From: Terrabacter sp. Root85
Lineage (GTDB): Bacteria; Actinomycetota; Actinomycetes; Actinomycetales; Dermatophilaceae
DNA: 64,000 bases
Direction of reading: 5' to 3'
Assembly (NCBI RefSeq): GCF_001429185.1
Contig: NZ_LMIW01000009.1
Span: 186,001-250,000 of the forward strand
Each line of letters opens with the position of its first letter. Position 1 is the stretch's first letter. Both the position numbers and the translations under genes were made by a program. The notes under the pieces are model-generated. The model saw only the letters and a program-made list of their open reading frames with translations, was not told the DNA's origin and did not search any database. Below, piece after piece: positions 27,741 through 35,472 of this stretch.

Positions 27741-27941
27741 ATGACGTACTTCTGGGTCGGCATCGGCGTGCTGCTCGTGGTCGGCCTCGGCATGATCGTG
27801 TGGGCCTCCCAGTCGGGGCCGGACCCGTCCGGGCGTGACGTCTCGGCCCGGCGGAGCAGGCAGACGCAGATCGGTGCCCTCCTGGTGGCGGTCTCGCTCG
27901 GCGTCCTCGTGGTCGCCTATCTCACGGCCGCCTGGCCCTAG
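27741..27941 (+). CDS. Small two-helix membrane protein
   Basis: A 66-residue protein with two clear hydrophobic helices (about 2-23 and 43-64) joined by a polar, Arg-rich loop. No family recognised. Codon bias is like that of its neighbours and it fits snugly between two plus-strand genes, so it is probably real. Confidence 0.6.
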   Translation: MTYFWVGIGVLLVVGLGMIVWASQSGPDPSGRDVSARRSRQTQIGALLVAVSLGVLVVAYLTAAWP

Positions 27942-28001
27942 GCCGCTGCCCGCTTCGCTGGGCGGAGTTGCGAGAGCGGTGGGGGACGTAGGCTCCATCC
28001 C

Positions 28002-28562
28002 ATGGCTGAGACTCCCCGCGTCACGTACGTCCTCATCGACGGGGAGAACATCGACGCCACCCTCGGGACCTCGATCCTGGGACGGCGTCCGCGCCCCGAG
28101 GAGCGCCCGAGGTGGGAACGGCTGCTCCAGTTCGCGCAGGAGCTGTGGAACCAGCCGGCCGCCGGGCTCTTCTTCCTCGCGGCCAACAACGAGCTGCCGA
28201 TGCCGTTCGTCCAGGCGCTGATGGCCATCGGCTACCGGCCCGTCCCGCTCTCCGGCGCGCCGGGCGAGAAGGTCGTCGACATCGCCATCCAGCGGACGCT
28301 CGTCGAGATCCGTCAACGCCGGGCCGACGTGCTCCTCGTCAGCAACGACGGGGACTTCGTCGACCAGGTGGGCGACCTGCTGGACGGCCGGCGGGTGGGG
28401 GTCGTCGGTTTCCAGGAGTTCCGCAGCAACGCGTTTCTCGAGCTGACGGCCCAGGGTCTGGCCACCTTCGACCTCGAGTACGACGTGCAAGCCTTCCGGG
28501 AGTCGCTGCCGCGGATCCGTGTCATCGCGATCGAGGACTTCGACCCGGCCGACTTCCTCTAG
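28002..28562 (+). CDS. NYN domain (PIN-like) putative ribonuclease
   Basis: A 186-residue NYN/LabA-type protein. Conserved acidic residues of the metal-dependent nuclease site are seen in VLIDGENID (near residue 13), EKVVDIAIQRTL and LLVSNDGDF. Family members are RNases or RNA-binding effectors. It is not next to any known toxin-antitoxin partner. ATG 28002 begins the conserved region at once. Confidence 0.85.
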   Translation: MAETPRVTYVLIDGENIDATLGTSILGRRPRPEERPRWERLLQFAQELWNQPAAGLFFLAANNELPMPFVQALMAIGYRPVPLSGAPGEKVVDIAIQRTLVEIRQRRADVLLVSNDGDFVDQVGDLLDGRRVGVVGFQEFRSNAFLELTAQGLATFDLEYDVQAFRESLPRIRVIAIEDFDPADFL

Positions 28563-28577
28563 ACCCGCCTCGCGCCG

Positions 28578-28988
28578 TCACTGGTCCAGTCGGCGCCTCA
28601 GCGTGTGGGGCGCGCAGAACCGGTAGCTCTCGGTCACCAGCTCGGCGACCTCGTCCCAGTCGGTGTCGTCGTCGAGCACCATGCCGACGACGGTCGGCGA
28701 CCACGGCGGCCGGTAGAACGGCGGACCTGCGTTGACCAGCGCCGACAGCTCGTCTCCGGATGAGCGGAAGGTCAGCACCGTGGTCGGCTCGGTCACGCCC
28801 GTCACGTCGCGGTATGCCGAGGTGTACCCCTCCTGGGCCACGAGGACGTGGGCGAAGGTCTTGCTCCGCACCCGCCACCGTATGCCGGTCCAGGCGTCCT
28901 CCTCGTAGGCGTCGGGCAGGGCCAGCGCAGTGGACCCGAGGCGCGCGACGACATCGCCGGAGGGCTCGATGCGCGGCGGCCTGGACAC
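28578..28988 (-). CDS. MmcQ/YjbR-like DNA-binding protein
   Basis: A 136-residue YjbR-fold protein with the usual ALALPDAYEEDAWTGIRWRV, FRSSGDELSAL, FYRPPW and ESYRFCAPHTLRRRL segments. Function is poorly known; DNA binding is inferred from structural relatives. The start GTG at 28986-28988 gives normal family length. An octamer copy at 28880 forces a rare ATA codon in WTGIRW. Confidence 0.75.
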   Translation of the reverse strand: MSRPPRIEPSGDVVARLGSTALALPDAYEEDAWTGIRWRVRSKTFAHVLVAQEGYTSAYRDVTGVTEPTTVLTFRSSGDELSALVNAGPPFYRPPWSPTVVGMVLDDDTDWDEVAELVTESYRFCAPHTLRRRLDQ

Positions 28989-29066
28989 GCGCCGAGTCTG
29001 CCAGCGCACGCCGACAGGTGGTCGCTCGTCCGGGCGCGTCCCCACCGCCACCACTAGTCTCGAGGT

Positions 29067-29660
29067 GTGCCCGAGTTCAGCTGGCGACCGGCCAACGACG
29101 CGATGATCGCGGACGTCGAGGCCGTGTTCGATGCCGGTGGCGCCGCCAAGTGCCGCTGCCAGGCGCTCAAGGTCCCGGGCTGGATCTGGCGCGACACGAC
29201 TCAGGACGAGCGTGACGCTGCGCTCCTGGAGCAGGCCGGCTGCGGCACGAGCGGCCCGACATCCGGCCTCGTCGGCTACGTCGACGGCGAGCCGGCCGGC
29301 TGGGTCGCGGTCGAGCCTCGGGAGAACTATCCGAGGATCTGGGCCCGGCAGAAGGCGTGGATGCGGATGGACCCCGAGCTCGAGGGCGTCTGGTCGGTCA
29401 CCTGCTTCGTCGTGCGCAAGGGCTTCCGGCGACAGGGCCTGATGTACGAGCTCGCCGCCGCCACCGTCGAGCACGGCAGGAAGGTCGGCGCTCGCGTCCT
29501 CGAGGGCTACCCCACCGAGCCGCCGCCCGGGAAGACGGTGATCTGGGACGAGGCGTCGGTCGGGCTGCTCCAGGTCTTCCTCGACGCCGGCTACGAGGTC
29601 GAGGCGTCGCCCACTCTGCGTCGGAGGGTCGTGCGACACCGGCTCGGCGCATCGTCCTGA
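29067..29660 (+). CDS. GNAT family N-acetyltransferase
   Basis: A 197-residue acetyltransferase. The acetyl-CoA site is seen in VTCFVVRKGFRRQGLMYEL (V..F.V...FR.QG pattern). Before it lies a Cys-containing segment (AAKCRCQALKV) also seen in other actinobacterial GNATs of this type. The substrate is unknown. GTG start 29067; it diverges from the YjbR-like gene with 78 bases between. Confidence 0.82.
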   Translation: MPEFSWRPANDAMIADVEAVFDAGGAAKCRCQALKVPGWIWRDTTQDERDAALLEQAGCGTSGPTSGLVGYVDGEPAGWVAVEPRENYPRIWARQKAWMRMDPELEGVWSVTCFVVRKGFRRQGLMYELAAATVEHGRKVGARVLEGYPTEPPPGKTVIWDEASVGLLQVFLDAGYEVEASPTLRRRVVRHRLGASS

Positions 29661-29700
29661 CGGTCGGCTCCGTCAGGGCCATCTCTGGCTCGAGGTGGCG

Positions 29701-30378
29701 TCAGCGGTCACGAGGGAAGTGCTTCCAGTTCCCTTCTGTCACAACCTCGACGGTGCCATCGGCCACCTTGATCGCCGTCTGGTCGTCCATGGCATACGCA
29801 GGATGGGAGATGCCGGCCACCCACTGCTCCGCCTCGGCCATGGAGTTGCCCGGCATGCCGTCCGGAGCCAGATGGGGACAGATCGAGAAGTCAACGATGC
29901 CCAGCGTGCGGTCGTCGCCGGTCGGCGGTCTCCACTGGATGAAGTCTTCCCCGACCTCGGGGGTCATCACCATGCTCCCGGCGCTCAGCCCCACCCAGAC
30001 CGTCTCGGTCAGGGATGGAAGCAGGTCCGCCAGCCCAGACTCCCGCATCCAGTAGCAGAGATAGAGAACGTCGCCCCCGGCCACCAAGAGCACGTCGGTT
30101 TCCCGGACCAGCGGCACCCAGCGCTCCTCACCGATGCTGGGGAGCGCGGTCAGCTCCAGCACGCCGACGGACTTCCAGCCCAGGTCGACCATGGGATTCT
30201 GGGAGTTTCCACTGATGAACTGCCACGCCTTGACGCCAGGACCGACATGGGGATGTCCGTACTGGGCGGTCGGGATGCACAGAGCGCTCGAGTCTGCGAT
30301 CGGCTTGCCCAGCAGATCGACCAACGCGTCGCGGATGCTCGAGTTCGTGACTCCGCCAGAGGTGAGGAGAAGACGCAT
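29701..30378 (-). CDS. Peptidase E-like (S51) / type 1 glutamine amidotransferase-like protein
   Basis: A 225-residue protein of the S51 dipeptidase group. It starts MRLLLTSGG. The nucleophile Ser lies in VGLSAGSMVM and a probable histidine in ICPHL; DVLLVAGGDVLYL is the family turn. Aspartyl-dipeptidase activity is the family role, but actinobacterial members are uncharacterised. The start ATG 30376-30378 is chosen because homology begins there; the longer open frame carries an unrelated Cys-containing stretch. Confidence 0.8.
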   Translation of the reverse strand: MRLLLTSGGVTNSSIRDALVDLLGKPIADSSALCIPTAQYGHPHVGPGVKAWQFISGNSQNPMVDLGWKSVGVLELTALPSIGEERWVPLVRETDVLLVAGGDVLYLCYWMRESGLADLLPSLTETVWVGLSAGSMVMTPEVGEDFIQWRPPTGDDRTLGIVDFSICPHLAPDGMPGNSMAEAEQWVAGISHPAYAMDDQTAIKVADGTVEVVTEGNWKHFPRDR

Positions 30379-30448
30379 TGCCTTGGCTCCGTCAGTCGTG
30401 CCGTCCCTGAGGACGAGCGTGGTCAACCTCGAAGCGGGAAGGCCCGAG

Positions 30449-30471
30449 GCGTGTGCACACCGTACACACGC
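30449..30471. repeat. Short inverted repeat in divergent spacer
   Basis: GCGTGTG (30449-30455) and CACACGC (30465-30471) flank nine bases within the 266-base gap between the S51 peptidase and the kinase. It could be an operator. The rest of the gap holds no gene I can support. Confidence 0.3.
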
Positions 30472-30644
30472 GGACGCCTGGGCAGGGTTCTTGACTGTCG
30501 GACCCATCTCGGAGGTCCTGTCGGCAGATCCGGTGACGCCTGTGCTCGGAAGGCCGAGGTTGCGCCTTTCTCGACCGCGCGCCGTCCGAGGGGAGGAAAC
30601 TGCAGGGTGGAGCGCATCGAGGCACCAAGGATGGGGAGCCGCGC

Positions 30645-33368
30645 ATGGTCAGGTCCGGAGAGGCGCCGGAGGACAGCATTGCCGTGATGTCGCGGCAGGC
30701 GCTCGTGGGGCGTCTTGCGCAGGTCAAGGAGCAGTTCCGGGCCACGAGCGACATCCTCAAGGTGTTGACGAGCTCGTCGGGAGACCCCGACAAGGTCTTC
30801 GACGCCGTCGTCGAGAACGCCCGGACGCTGCTCAACGCGGCCGTCGCGCAGATCTACCTCGTCAAGGGCGCGACGTACGTCATCGCGCGCCAGAGCGGCA
30901 TGACGGAGGAACACCGCCGACTCCTCGAGCAACACCCGATCAAGCGCGACCGCGGCACCCTCGTCGGCCGCGTGACCATCGACCGCCGGATCCACCACAT
31001 CACCGACGCCGTCGCCGACCCGGACTACAGCCGGTCCGACCTCCAACGGATGGCCGGCTTCCGGTCGATGATCGGCGCGCCGCTCATCGTGGGAGACGAG
31101 GTGGTCGGGGCGCTCAACGTGATGCGGAACCGCGTCGCCCCCTTCGACGACGTCGACGAGCGCGTGCTCGCGACGTTCGCCGAGCAGGCGGCGCTCGCGC
31201 TACGCCACGTCGACCTGTTCGCCGCGCTCGAGAGCAGGTCAGCCGCCCTCGAGAACAGGTCCGCCGAGCTGGCACGAAAGGTCGAGCAGCTGGAGGGCCT
31301 CGCCGACGTCGGCGCCGCGATCAGCTCGACGCTCGTCCCGGACGAGATGCTCGCCACGATCGTGTCGCACGCAGTCGAGCTGTCCGGCACCGACGGTGGT
31401 TCGCTGATGGAGTACGACGAGGCGACCGGGCTCTTCCGGGTGCGAACCGTGTACGGCACGAGCGACGACACGGTCTCTGCCCTTCGGGCCGCCGAGATCC
31501 ACATCGACCGGACGTGGGTCGGCAAGGCGGCTCGGACCCGCCGCGTCCTGCAGATCCCCGACCTGGACGAGGCGCAGCTCGACGAGCACCTGGCCGTCCT
31601 GCACGCGGACGGCTGGAAGTCGCTCGTCGCCGTCCCGCTCGCCAGCCCTGACCGGGTCGTCGGCGTCCTGGTCGTCCGGCGAAAGAGAACTGGCTCCTTC
31701 AGTGGTGAGACGTGCGACCTGCTCGACACGTTCGCCAGCCAGTCCGCGGTGGCACTGACGAACGCCCGCCTCTACCAGCAGCTCGAGCTCCAGAGCGCCG
31801 ACCTGGCCGAGGCGAGCAGGCACAAGTCCGAGTTCCTCGCGAGCATGTCGCACGAGCTGCGCACCCCGCTCAACGCCGTGATCGGGTTCTCCGAGGTGCT
31901 CCTCGAGCGGATGTTCGGTGACCTCAACGAGCGGCAGGAGGACTACCTCAAGGACATCCATGATGCCGGCCGTCACCTGCTCGCGCTGCTCGGCGACATC
32001 CTCGACCTGTCGAAGATCGAGGCGGGGCGGATGGAGCTCGACCTCACCACGTTCCTGGTGGACGACATCATCGGCCAGGCCCTCTCGCTGGTGCGCGAGC
32101 GGGCGGCACTGCACGGCATCGAGCTCACGCTCGAAGCCCAGCAGGGCCTCGGGCTCGTCACCGCCGACGAGCTGCGCCTCAAGCAGGTGCTGCTCAACCT
32201 GCTCAGCAACGCCGTCAAGTTCACGCCGGACGGGGGCTCCGTCGGGGTCCACGCCCGTCGCGACGCAGGCGACCTCGTCGTGACGGTCACCGACACGGGC
32301 ATCGGCATCTCGCGAGAGGACCAGGCCCGCATCTTCGACTCGTTCCAGCAGGGCAGCAGGTCTGCGTCGACGACGGAGGGCACGGGCCTCGGGCTCACGC
32401 TGAGCAAGCAGATCGTCGAGCTGCACGGGGGCGCGATGTGGGTGCGGAGCGCTCTCGGGGAGGGCAGCACGTTCGGCCTCAGGATCCCGCAGGCGGTGGT
32501 GCCTCCGAAGGTGCGAGACGAGCAGTGGCCGGCCGACGACCTCTCGAACTCCGGACCGACCGTGGTGGTCATCGAGGACGACCAGAGATCGGCCGAGCTC
32601 GTCGCGCTGCACCTTCGCGCCGCCGGCCTGAACCCTGTGACAGTCGGCACCGGTGAGGCGGGCCTCGAGGCCGTCCGCCACCTGTCGCCGGCTGCGGTCG
32701 TCCTCGACATCCACCTGCCGGGAATGACGGGATGGGACGTGCTGGAGACCCTGAAGGCGGACCCCTCCACGGCGTCCGTGCCCGTCGTGATCGTCAGTGT
32801 CGAACCCGAGCGCGGCCGCGGATTCGCTCTGGGCGCAACGGAGTACCTCGTCAAGCCGGTCGCCGGGGAGCACCTCCTCGCAGCCGTCAGCCGAGCTTTG
32901 CCACAGACTCGGAATCCCGTCCCGGTGGGGACCCTTCCCGAAGGTCGTAGCGTCGTCGTCGTCGACGACGACCCGCTCGCACTCAAGCTCGTGCGAAGCA
33001 CTCTGGAGCCGCTCCGCTGGACGGTCCACACATGCTCGGGCGGCCTCAACGCTGCGGATGTGGTCCGCACGGTGAACCCGTCGGTCGTCATCATGGACCT
33101 GCTCATGCCGGAGGTGGACGGGTTCGCCGTCATCGACGAGCTGCGGGCCGACGGCACAGACAGCGGCCCACCCATCGTCGTCCTCACGGCGAAGTCGCTG
33201 ACGTCAGAGGACCTGCGGCGACTCGAGGGTCGGATCGCCTTCGTCGCGGAGAAGGCAGGGCTCGACCTGGCGAGCCTGGCACGGCGGCTGGCCCAGATCG
33301 CCGCTGCGGACGAGGCCGAGACCGGGAGCGGGACCAGCCACGAGACGGGCGACGGAGGGGCGTCATGA
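30645..33368 (+). CDS. Hybrid histidine kinase: GAF-GAF-HisKA-HATPase-REC-REC
   Basis: A 907-residue cytoplasmic signalling protein. Two GAF domains (about 40-195 and 220-375) are joined by a short coiled coil. HisKA carries the phospho-acceptor His403 in SHELRTPLN; HATPase_c (about 500-620) has NLLSNAVKFT, DTGIGI and GTGLGLT. Two receiver domains follow, with phospho-acceptors Asp688 (LDIHLPGM) and Asp818 (MDLLMPE). There is no transmembrane segment and no DNA-binding response regulator nearby, so output probably goes to a remote partner. The ATG 30645 follows GGGGAG. Confidence 0.92.
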   Translation: MVRSGEAPEDSIAVMSRQALVGRLAQVKEQFRATSDILKVLTSSSGDPDKVFDAVVENARTLLNAAVAQIYLVKGATYVIARQSGMTEEHRRLLEQHPIKRDRGTLVGRVTIDRRIHHITDAVADPDYSRSDLQRMAGFRSMIGAPLIVGDEVVGALNVMRNRVAPFDDVDERVLATFAEQAALALRHVDLFAALESRSAALENRSAELARKVEQLEGLADVGAAISSTLVPDEMLATIVSHAVELSGTDGGSLMEYDEATGLFRVRTVYGTSDDTVSALRAAEIHIDRTWVGKAARTRRVLQIPDLDEAQLDEHLAVLHADGWKSLVAVPLASPDRVVGVLVVRRKRTGSFSGETCDLLDTFASQSAVALTNARLYQQLELQSADLAEASRHKSEFLASMSHELRTPLNAVIGFSEVLLERMFGDLNERQEDYLKDIHDAGRHLLALLGDILDLSKIEAGRMELDLTTFLVDDIIGQALSLVRERAALHGIELTLEAQQGLGLVTADELRLKQVLLNLLSNAVKFTPDGGSVGVHARRDAGDLVVTVTDTGIGISREDQARIFDSFQQGSRSASTTEGTGLGLTLSKQIVELHGGAMWVRSALGEGSTFGLRIPQAVVPPKVRDEQWPADDLSNSGPTVVVIEDDQRSAELVALHLRAAGLNPVTVGTGEAGLEAVRHLSPAAVVLDIHLPGMTGWDVLETLKADPSTASVPVVIVSVEPERGRGFALGATEYLVKPVAGEHLLAAVSRALPQTRNPVPVGTLPEGRSVVVVDDDPLALKLVRSTLEPLRWTVHTCSGGLNAADVVRTVNPSVVIMDLLMPEVDGFAVIDELRADGTDSGPPIVVLTAKSLTSEDLRRLEGRIAFVAEKAGLDLASLARRLAQIAAADEAETGSGTSHETGDGGAS

Positions 33369-33474
33369 GCGACCGGCCGCTGGTCCTCTCGCGGAGGACC
33401 ACCTCGTCGATCGGCGACGAAAGGCCGGGCTGCGCTACGGGTGTGGTCGGGCCACCCCGCGTAGCCTGACGGGC

Positions 33475-33891
33475 ATGAGCGACTGGAATGACAAGGTCAT
33501 TGCCGAGTTCCGGGACAACGGCGGGAAGGTCGGCGGCAACTTCGCGGGCGCGCCGCTCCTCCTGCTCCACACCACCGGCGCCAAGTCGGGGGAGACGCGC
33601 GTCAACCCGATGATGTACCAGGCCGTCGACGGAGGCTGGGCCGTCTTCGCGTCCTACGCCGGCCTCGACGTGAACCCGGCGTGGTTCCACAACCTCAAAG
33701 CCCACCCCGACGTGGCGATCGAGGTGGGCGCCGAGGGTGAGGTCGAGACGATCGACGTGCACGGGAGGGTCCTGACCCCCGACGAGCGCGACCCGGTCTG
33801 GGAGGAGCAGAAGCGCCGCTACCCGGGCTTCGCCCAGTACGAGCAGAAGACCGACCGCGTCATCCCGGTCGTCCTCCTGACGCGCCGCTGA
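33475..33891 (+). CDS. F420-dependent (Ddn-like) nitroreductase family protein
   Basis: A 138-residue split-barrel deazaflavin-dependent oxidoreductase. Typical are LLLHTTGAKSGETRVNPMMY, FASYAGLDVNPAWFHNLKAHP and YEQKTDRVIPVVLLTRR. It probably uses reduced F420 to reduce quinones or nitro-compounds. Its last codons already belong to an 11-base tandem repeat that continues past the stop. ATG 33475. Confidence 0.88.
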   Translation: MSDWNDKVIAEFRDNGGKVGGNFAGAPLLLLHTTGAKSGETRVNPMMYQAVDGGWAVFASYAGLDVNPAWFHNLKAHPDVAIEVGAEGEVETIDVHGRVLTPDERDPVWEEQKRRYPGFAQYEQKTDRVIPVVLLTRR

Positions 33892-33953
33892 CGCGGCCCT
33901 GACGCGGCGCTGACGCGCCCCTGACGCGGCGCCGACGCGCGCCTGACGCCCAG
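33877..33953. repeat. Seven tandem copies of an 11-bp unit
   Basis: Copies of CTGACGCGSCS begin at 33877, 33888, 33899, 33910, 33921, 33932 and 33943 with an exact 11-base period. The first runs through the stop codon of the F420 gene; the last lies just before the stop of the convergent aldo/keto reductase gene. No hairpin terminator is visible in this gap. Confidence 0.85.
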
Positions 33954-33959
33954 CCCCGG

Positions 33960-34829
33960 TCAGGCGGCGACCGCCGCCAGCTCGGCCAGGTCGTCGTCGG
34001 TCAGCTCGAGGTCGGCGACCGCCATGTTCTCCTCGAGGTGCGCGACCGACGATGTGCCCGGAATGAGCAGCACGTTGTCGGCGCGGCCGAGCAGCCAGGC
34101 CAGGCCGACCCGCGCCGCGGGTACGCCGCGACGAGCGCCGACCGCCTGCACCGCAGCCTGGTCGACGACCTTCGGCAGGTGCGGGAAGGCCGAGCCGAGC
34201 GGGAAGTACGGCACGTAGGCGATCCCGGCCGACGTGCACGCGTCGAGGACGTCTGCGTCCGTCTGGTCGACCAGGCTGAAGGGGTTTTGCACGCACACGA
34301 TCTCCGTGATCGCTTGCGCCGCAGCGAGATCCGCAGCCGACACGGTCGAGAGGCCGACCCCGGCGATCTTGCCCTCGTCGCGCAGGGCGGCGAGCTCGGC
34401 GACCTGGTCCTCGAGCGGCACCTCACCGGCGCCGGGCGCGTCGGCGTCCATCCGACGCAGGTTCACTGCCGTCAGGCGGTCGACCCCGAGAGCGCGCAGA
34501 TTCGCCTCCACGTCGGCGCGCAGCTCTGCAGGCTTCTGGGCAGGCAGCCACGCGCCGGCCGAGTCGCGCCGCGCCCCCACCTTGGAGACGAGAGCCAGGT
34601 CGGCGGCATACGGGTGGAGGGCCTCGCGGATCAGCTCGTTGCTGACGTCGGGCCCGTAGAACTGGGCGGTGTCGATGTGGTCGACGCCGAGCTCGACGGC
34701 TCGGCGCAGCACGCGCAGCGCCTCGTCGCGGTCGCGCGGCGGGCCCATGACCCGGGGGCCGGGGAGCTGCATGGCGCCGAAGCCCACGCGTCGGACGGTG
34801 CGGTCTGCCAGGGGGAAGGTGTCGGTCAT
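33960..34829 (-). CDS. Aldo/keto reductase
   Basis: A 289-residue NADPH-dependent oxidoreductase. The AKR barrel shows HIDTAQFYGP (catalytic Asp and Tyr), LVSKVG (Lys), and the C-terminal cofactor motif LLIPGTSSVAHLEEN. The usual catalytic His region reads VNLRRMD, so His may be replaced. The ATG at 34827-34829 has no ribosome site and lies a few bases after a -10-like TAGCGT, so translation is probably leaderless. A MerR-type operator precedes it. Confidence 0.87.
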   Translation of the reverse strand: MTDTFPLADRTVRRVGFGAMQLPGPRVMGPPRDRDEALRVLRRAVELGVDHIDTAQFYGPDVSNELIREALHPYAADLALVSKVGARRDSAGAWLPAQKPAELRADVEANLRALGVDRLTAVNLRRMDADAPGAGEVPLEDQVAELAALRDEGKIAGVGLSTVSAADLAAAQAITEIVCVQNPFSLVDQTDADVLDACTSAGIAYVPYFPLGSAFPHLPKVVDQAAVQAVGARRGVPAARVGLAWLLGRADNVLLIPGTSSVAHLEENMAVADLELTDDDLAELAAVAA

Positions 34830-34836
34830 CCCATCG

Positions 34837-34867
34837 ACGCTAGGTGTTGGAGTGCGCTCCAACGCAA
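34837..34867 (-). promoter_or_regulatory. MerR-type promoter/operator of the aldo/keto reductase gene
   Basis: On the minus strand TTGCGT (34862-34867) and TAGCGT (34837-34842) are separated by 19 bases, the over-long spacing typical of MerR-activated promoters. GTTGGAG-TGCG-CTCCAAC (34846-34863), an inverted repeat with 7-base arms, overlaps the spacer. No merR gene is nearby. Confidence 0.6.
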
Positions 34868-34879
34868 GACCGCCGGCCC

Positions 34880-35395
34880 CGACCGACGACCCACCCTCGA
34901 CACGTGGCTCCGGATCCCGGTCGTCATTGCCACCACAACCTGCGAAATCGCGCTCTCCAACCCGCTCTTCGGCAAGACCCGGCTGCGGTCCGTCCCCCAG
35001 ATCTGCTGCAACGGCCTGTTCGCCTGCCCTGCAACCGGACCCAAGCACACGTTCGCCTACGTCGACGACGTCGCCACGGCCGGTAGCGGCTTCGACACCG
35101 CCGCCAAGTGGGACACCGGCGCCAACCCGAGCAGCGGTGGCACGGCCGCCTACACCAACCAGGAGCTCAGCGGTCTCGGCTCCTCGATGACCGACGCCGG
35201 AGACGGCAAGATCTACGTCGGCTTCAACATCGCCGACCGTGGAGACAGCGGCAAATCGACGTCGGCCGCCACGACGACGGACCCGACGACCTCGGTTGCC
35301 GACACGGCTTCCGCGTCGGGCTCGACCAGGCGGTGACCAAGCCGGCGACGTCGGCCGGAGGCCAGCCGGTGACCTCGGAGGGCGCCACCAAGTAG
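34880..35395 (+). pseudogene. Damaged gene fragment of unknown family
   Basis: About 450 bases in one plus-strand frame look truly coding, with strongly GC-rich third positions and a varied protein (NPLFGKTRLRSVPQ ... CCNGLFACPATGP ... HTFAYVDDVATAGSGFD ... KIYVGFNIADRGDSG). No start codon with a ribosome site exists. The frame degenerates into an Ser/Thr/Ala stretch and stops at 35336, while another frame supplies a natural tail (VTKPATSAGGQPVTSEGATK) ending at 35395, just before a terminator hairpin. I read it as a gene that lost its 5' end and took a frameshift near 35250-35320. Family not recognised; possibly a secreted protein. Confidence 0.45.
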
Positions 35396-35409
35396 CCGTA
35401 GACCCCGGG

Positions 35410-35450
35410 CGAGGCGCTCGGCGCGCAGGATCTGCGGGCCGAGCGCCTCG
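35410..35450. terminator. Strong hairpin terminator
   Basis: CGAGGCGCTCGGC (35410-35422) pairs perfectly with 35438-35450; an inner CGCAG-GAT-CTGCG extends the stem after one mismatch. It follows the tail of the damaged fragment and precedes the stop of the convergent flavoprotein gene. Confidence 0.75.
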
Positions 35451-35472
35451 ACCGAGGGAGGCTCGGGCGCGC

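Noticed and set aside
33877-33953. Tandem repeats as a CRISPR array
   Set aside because: An 11-base unit with no spacers and no cas genes; a simple tandem repeat.
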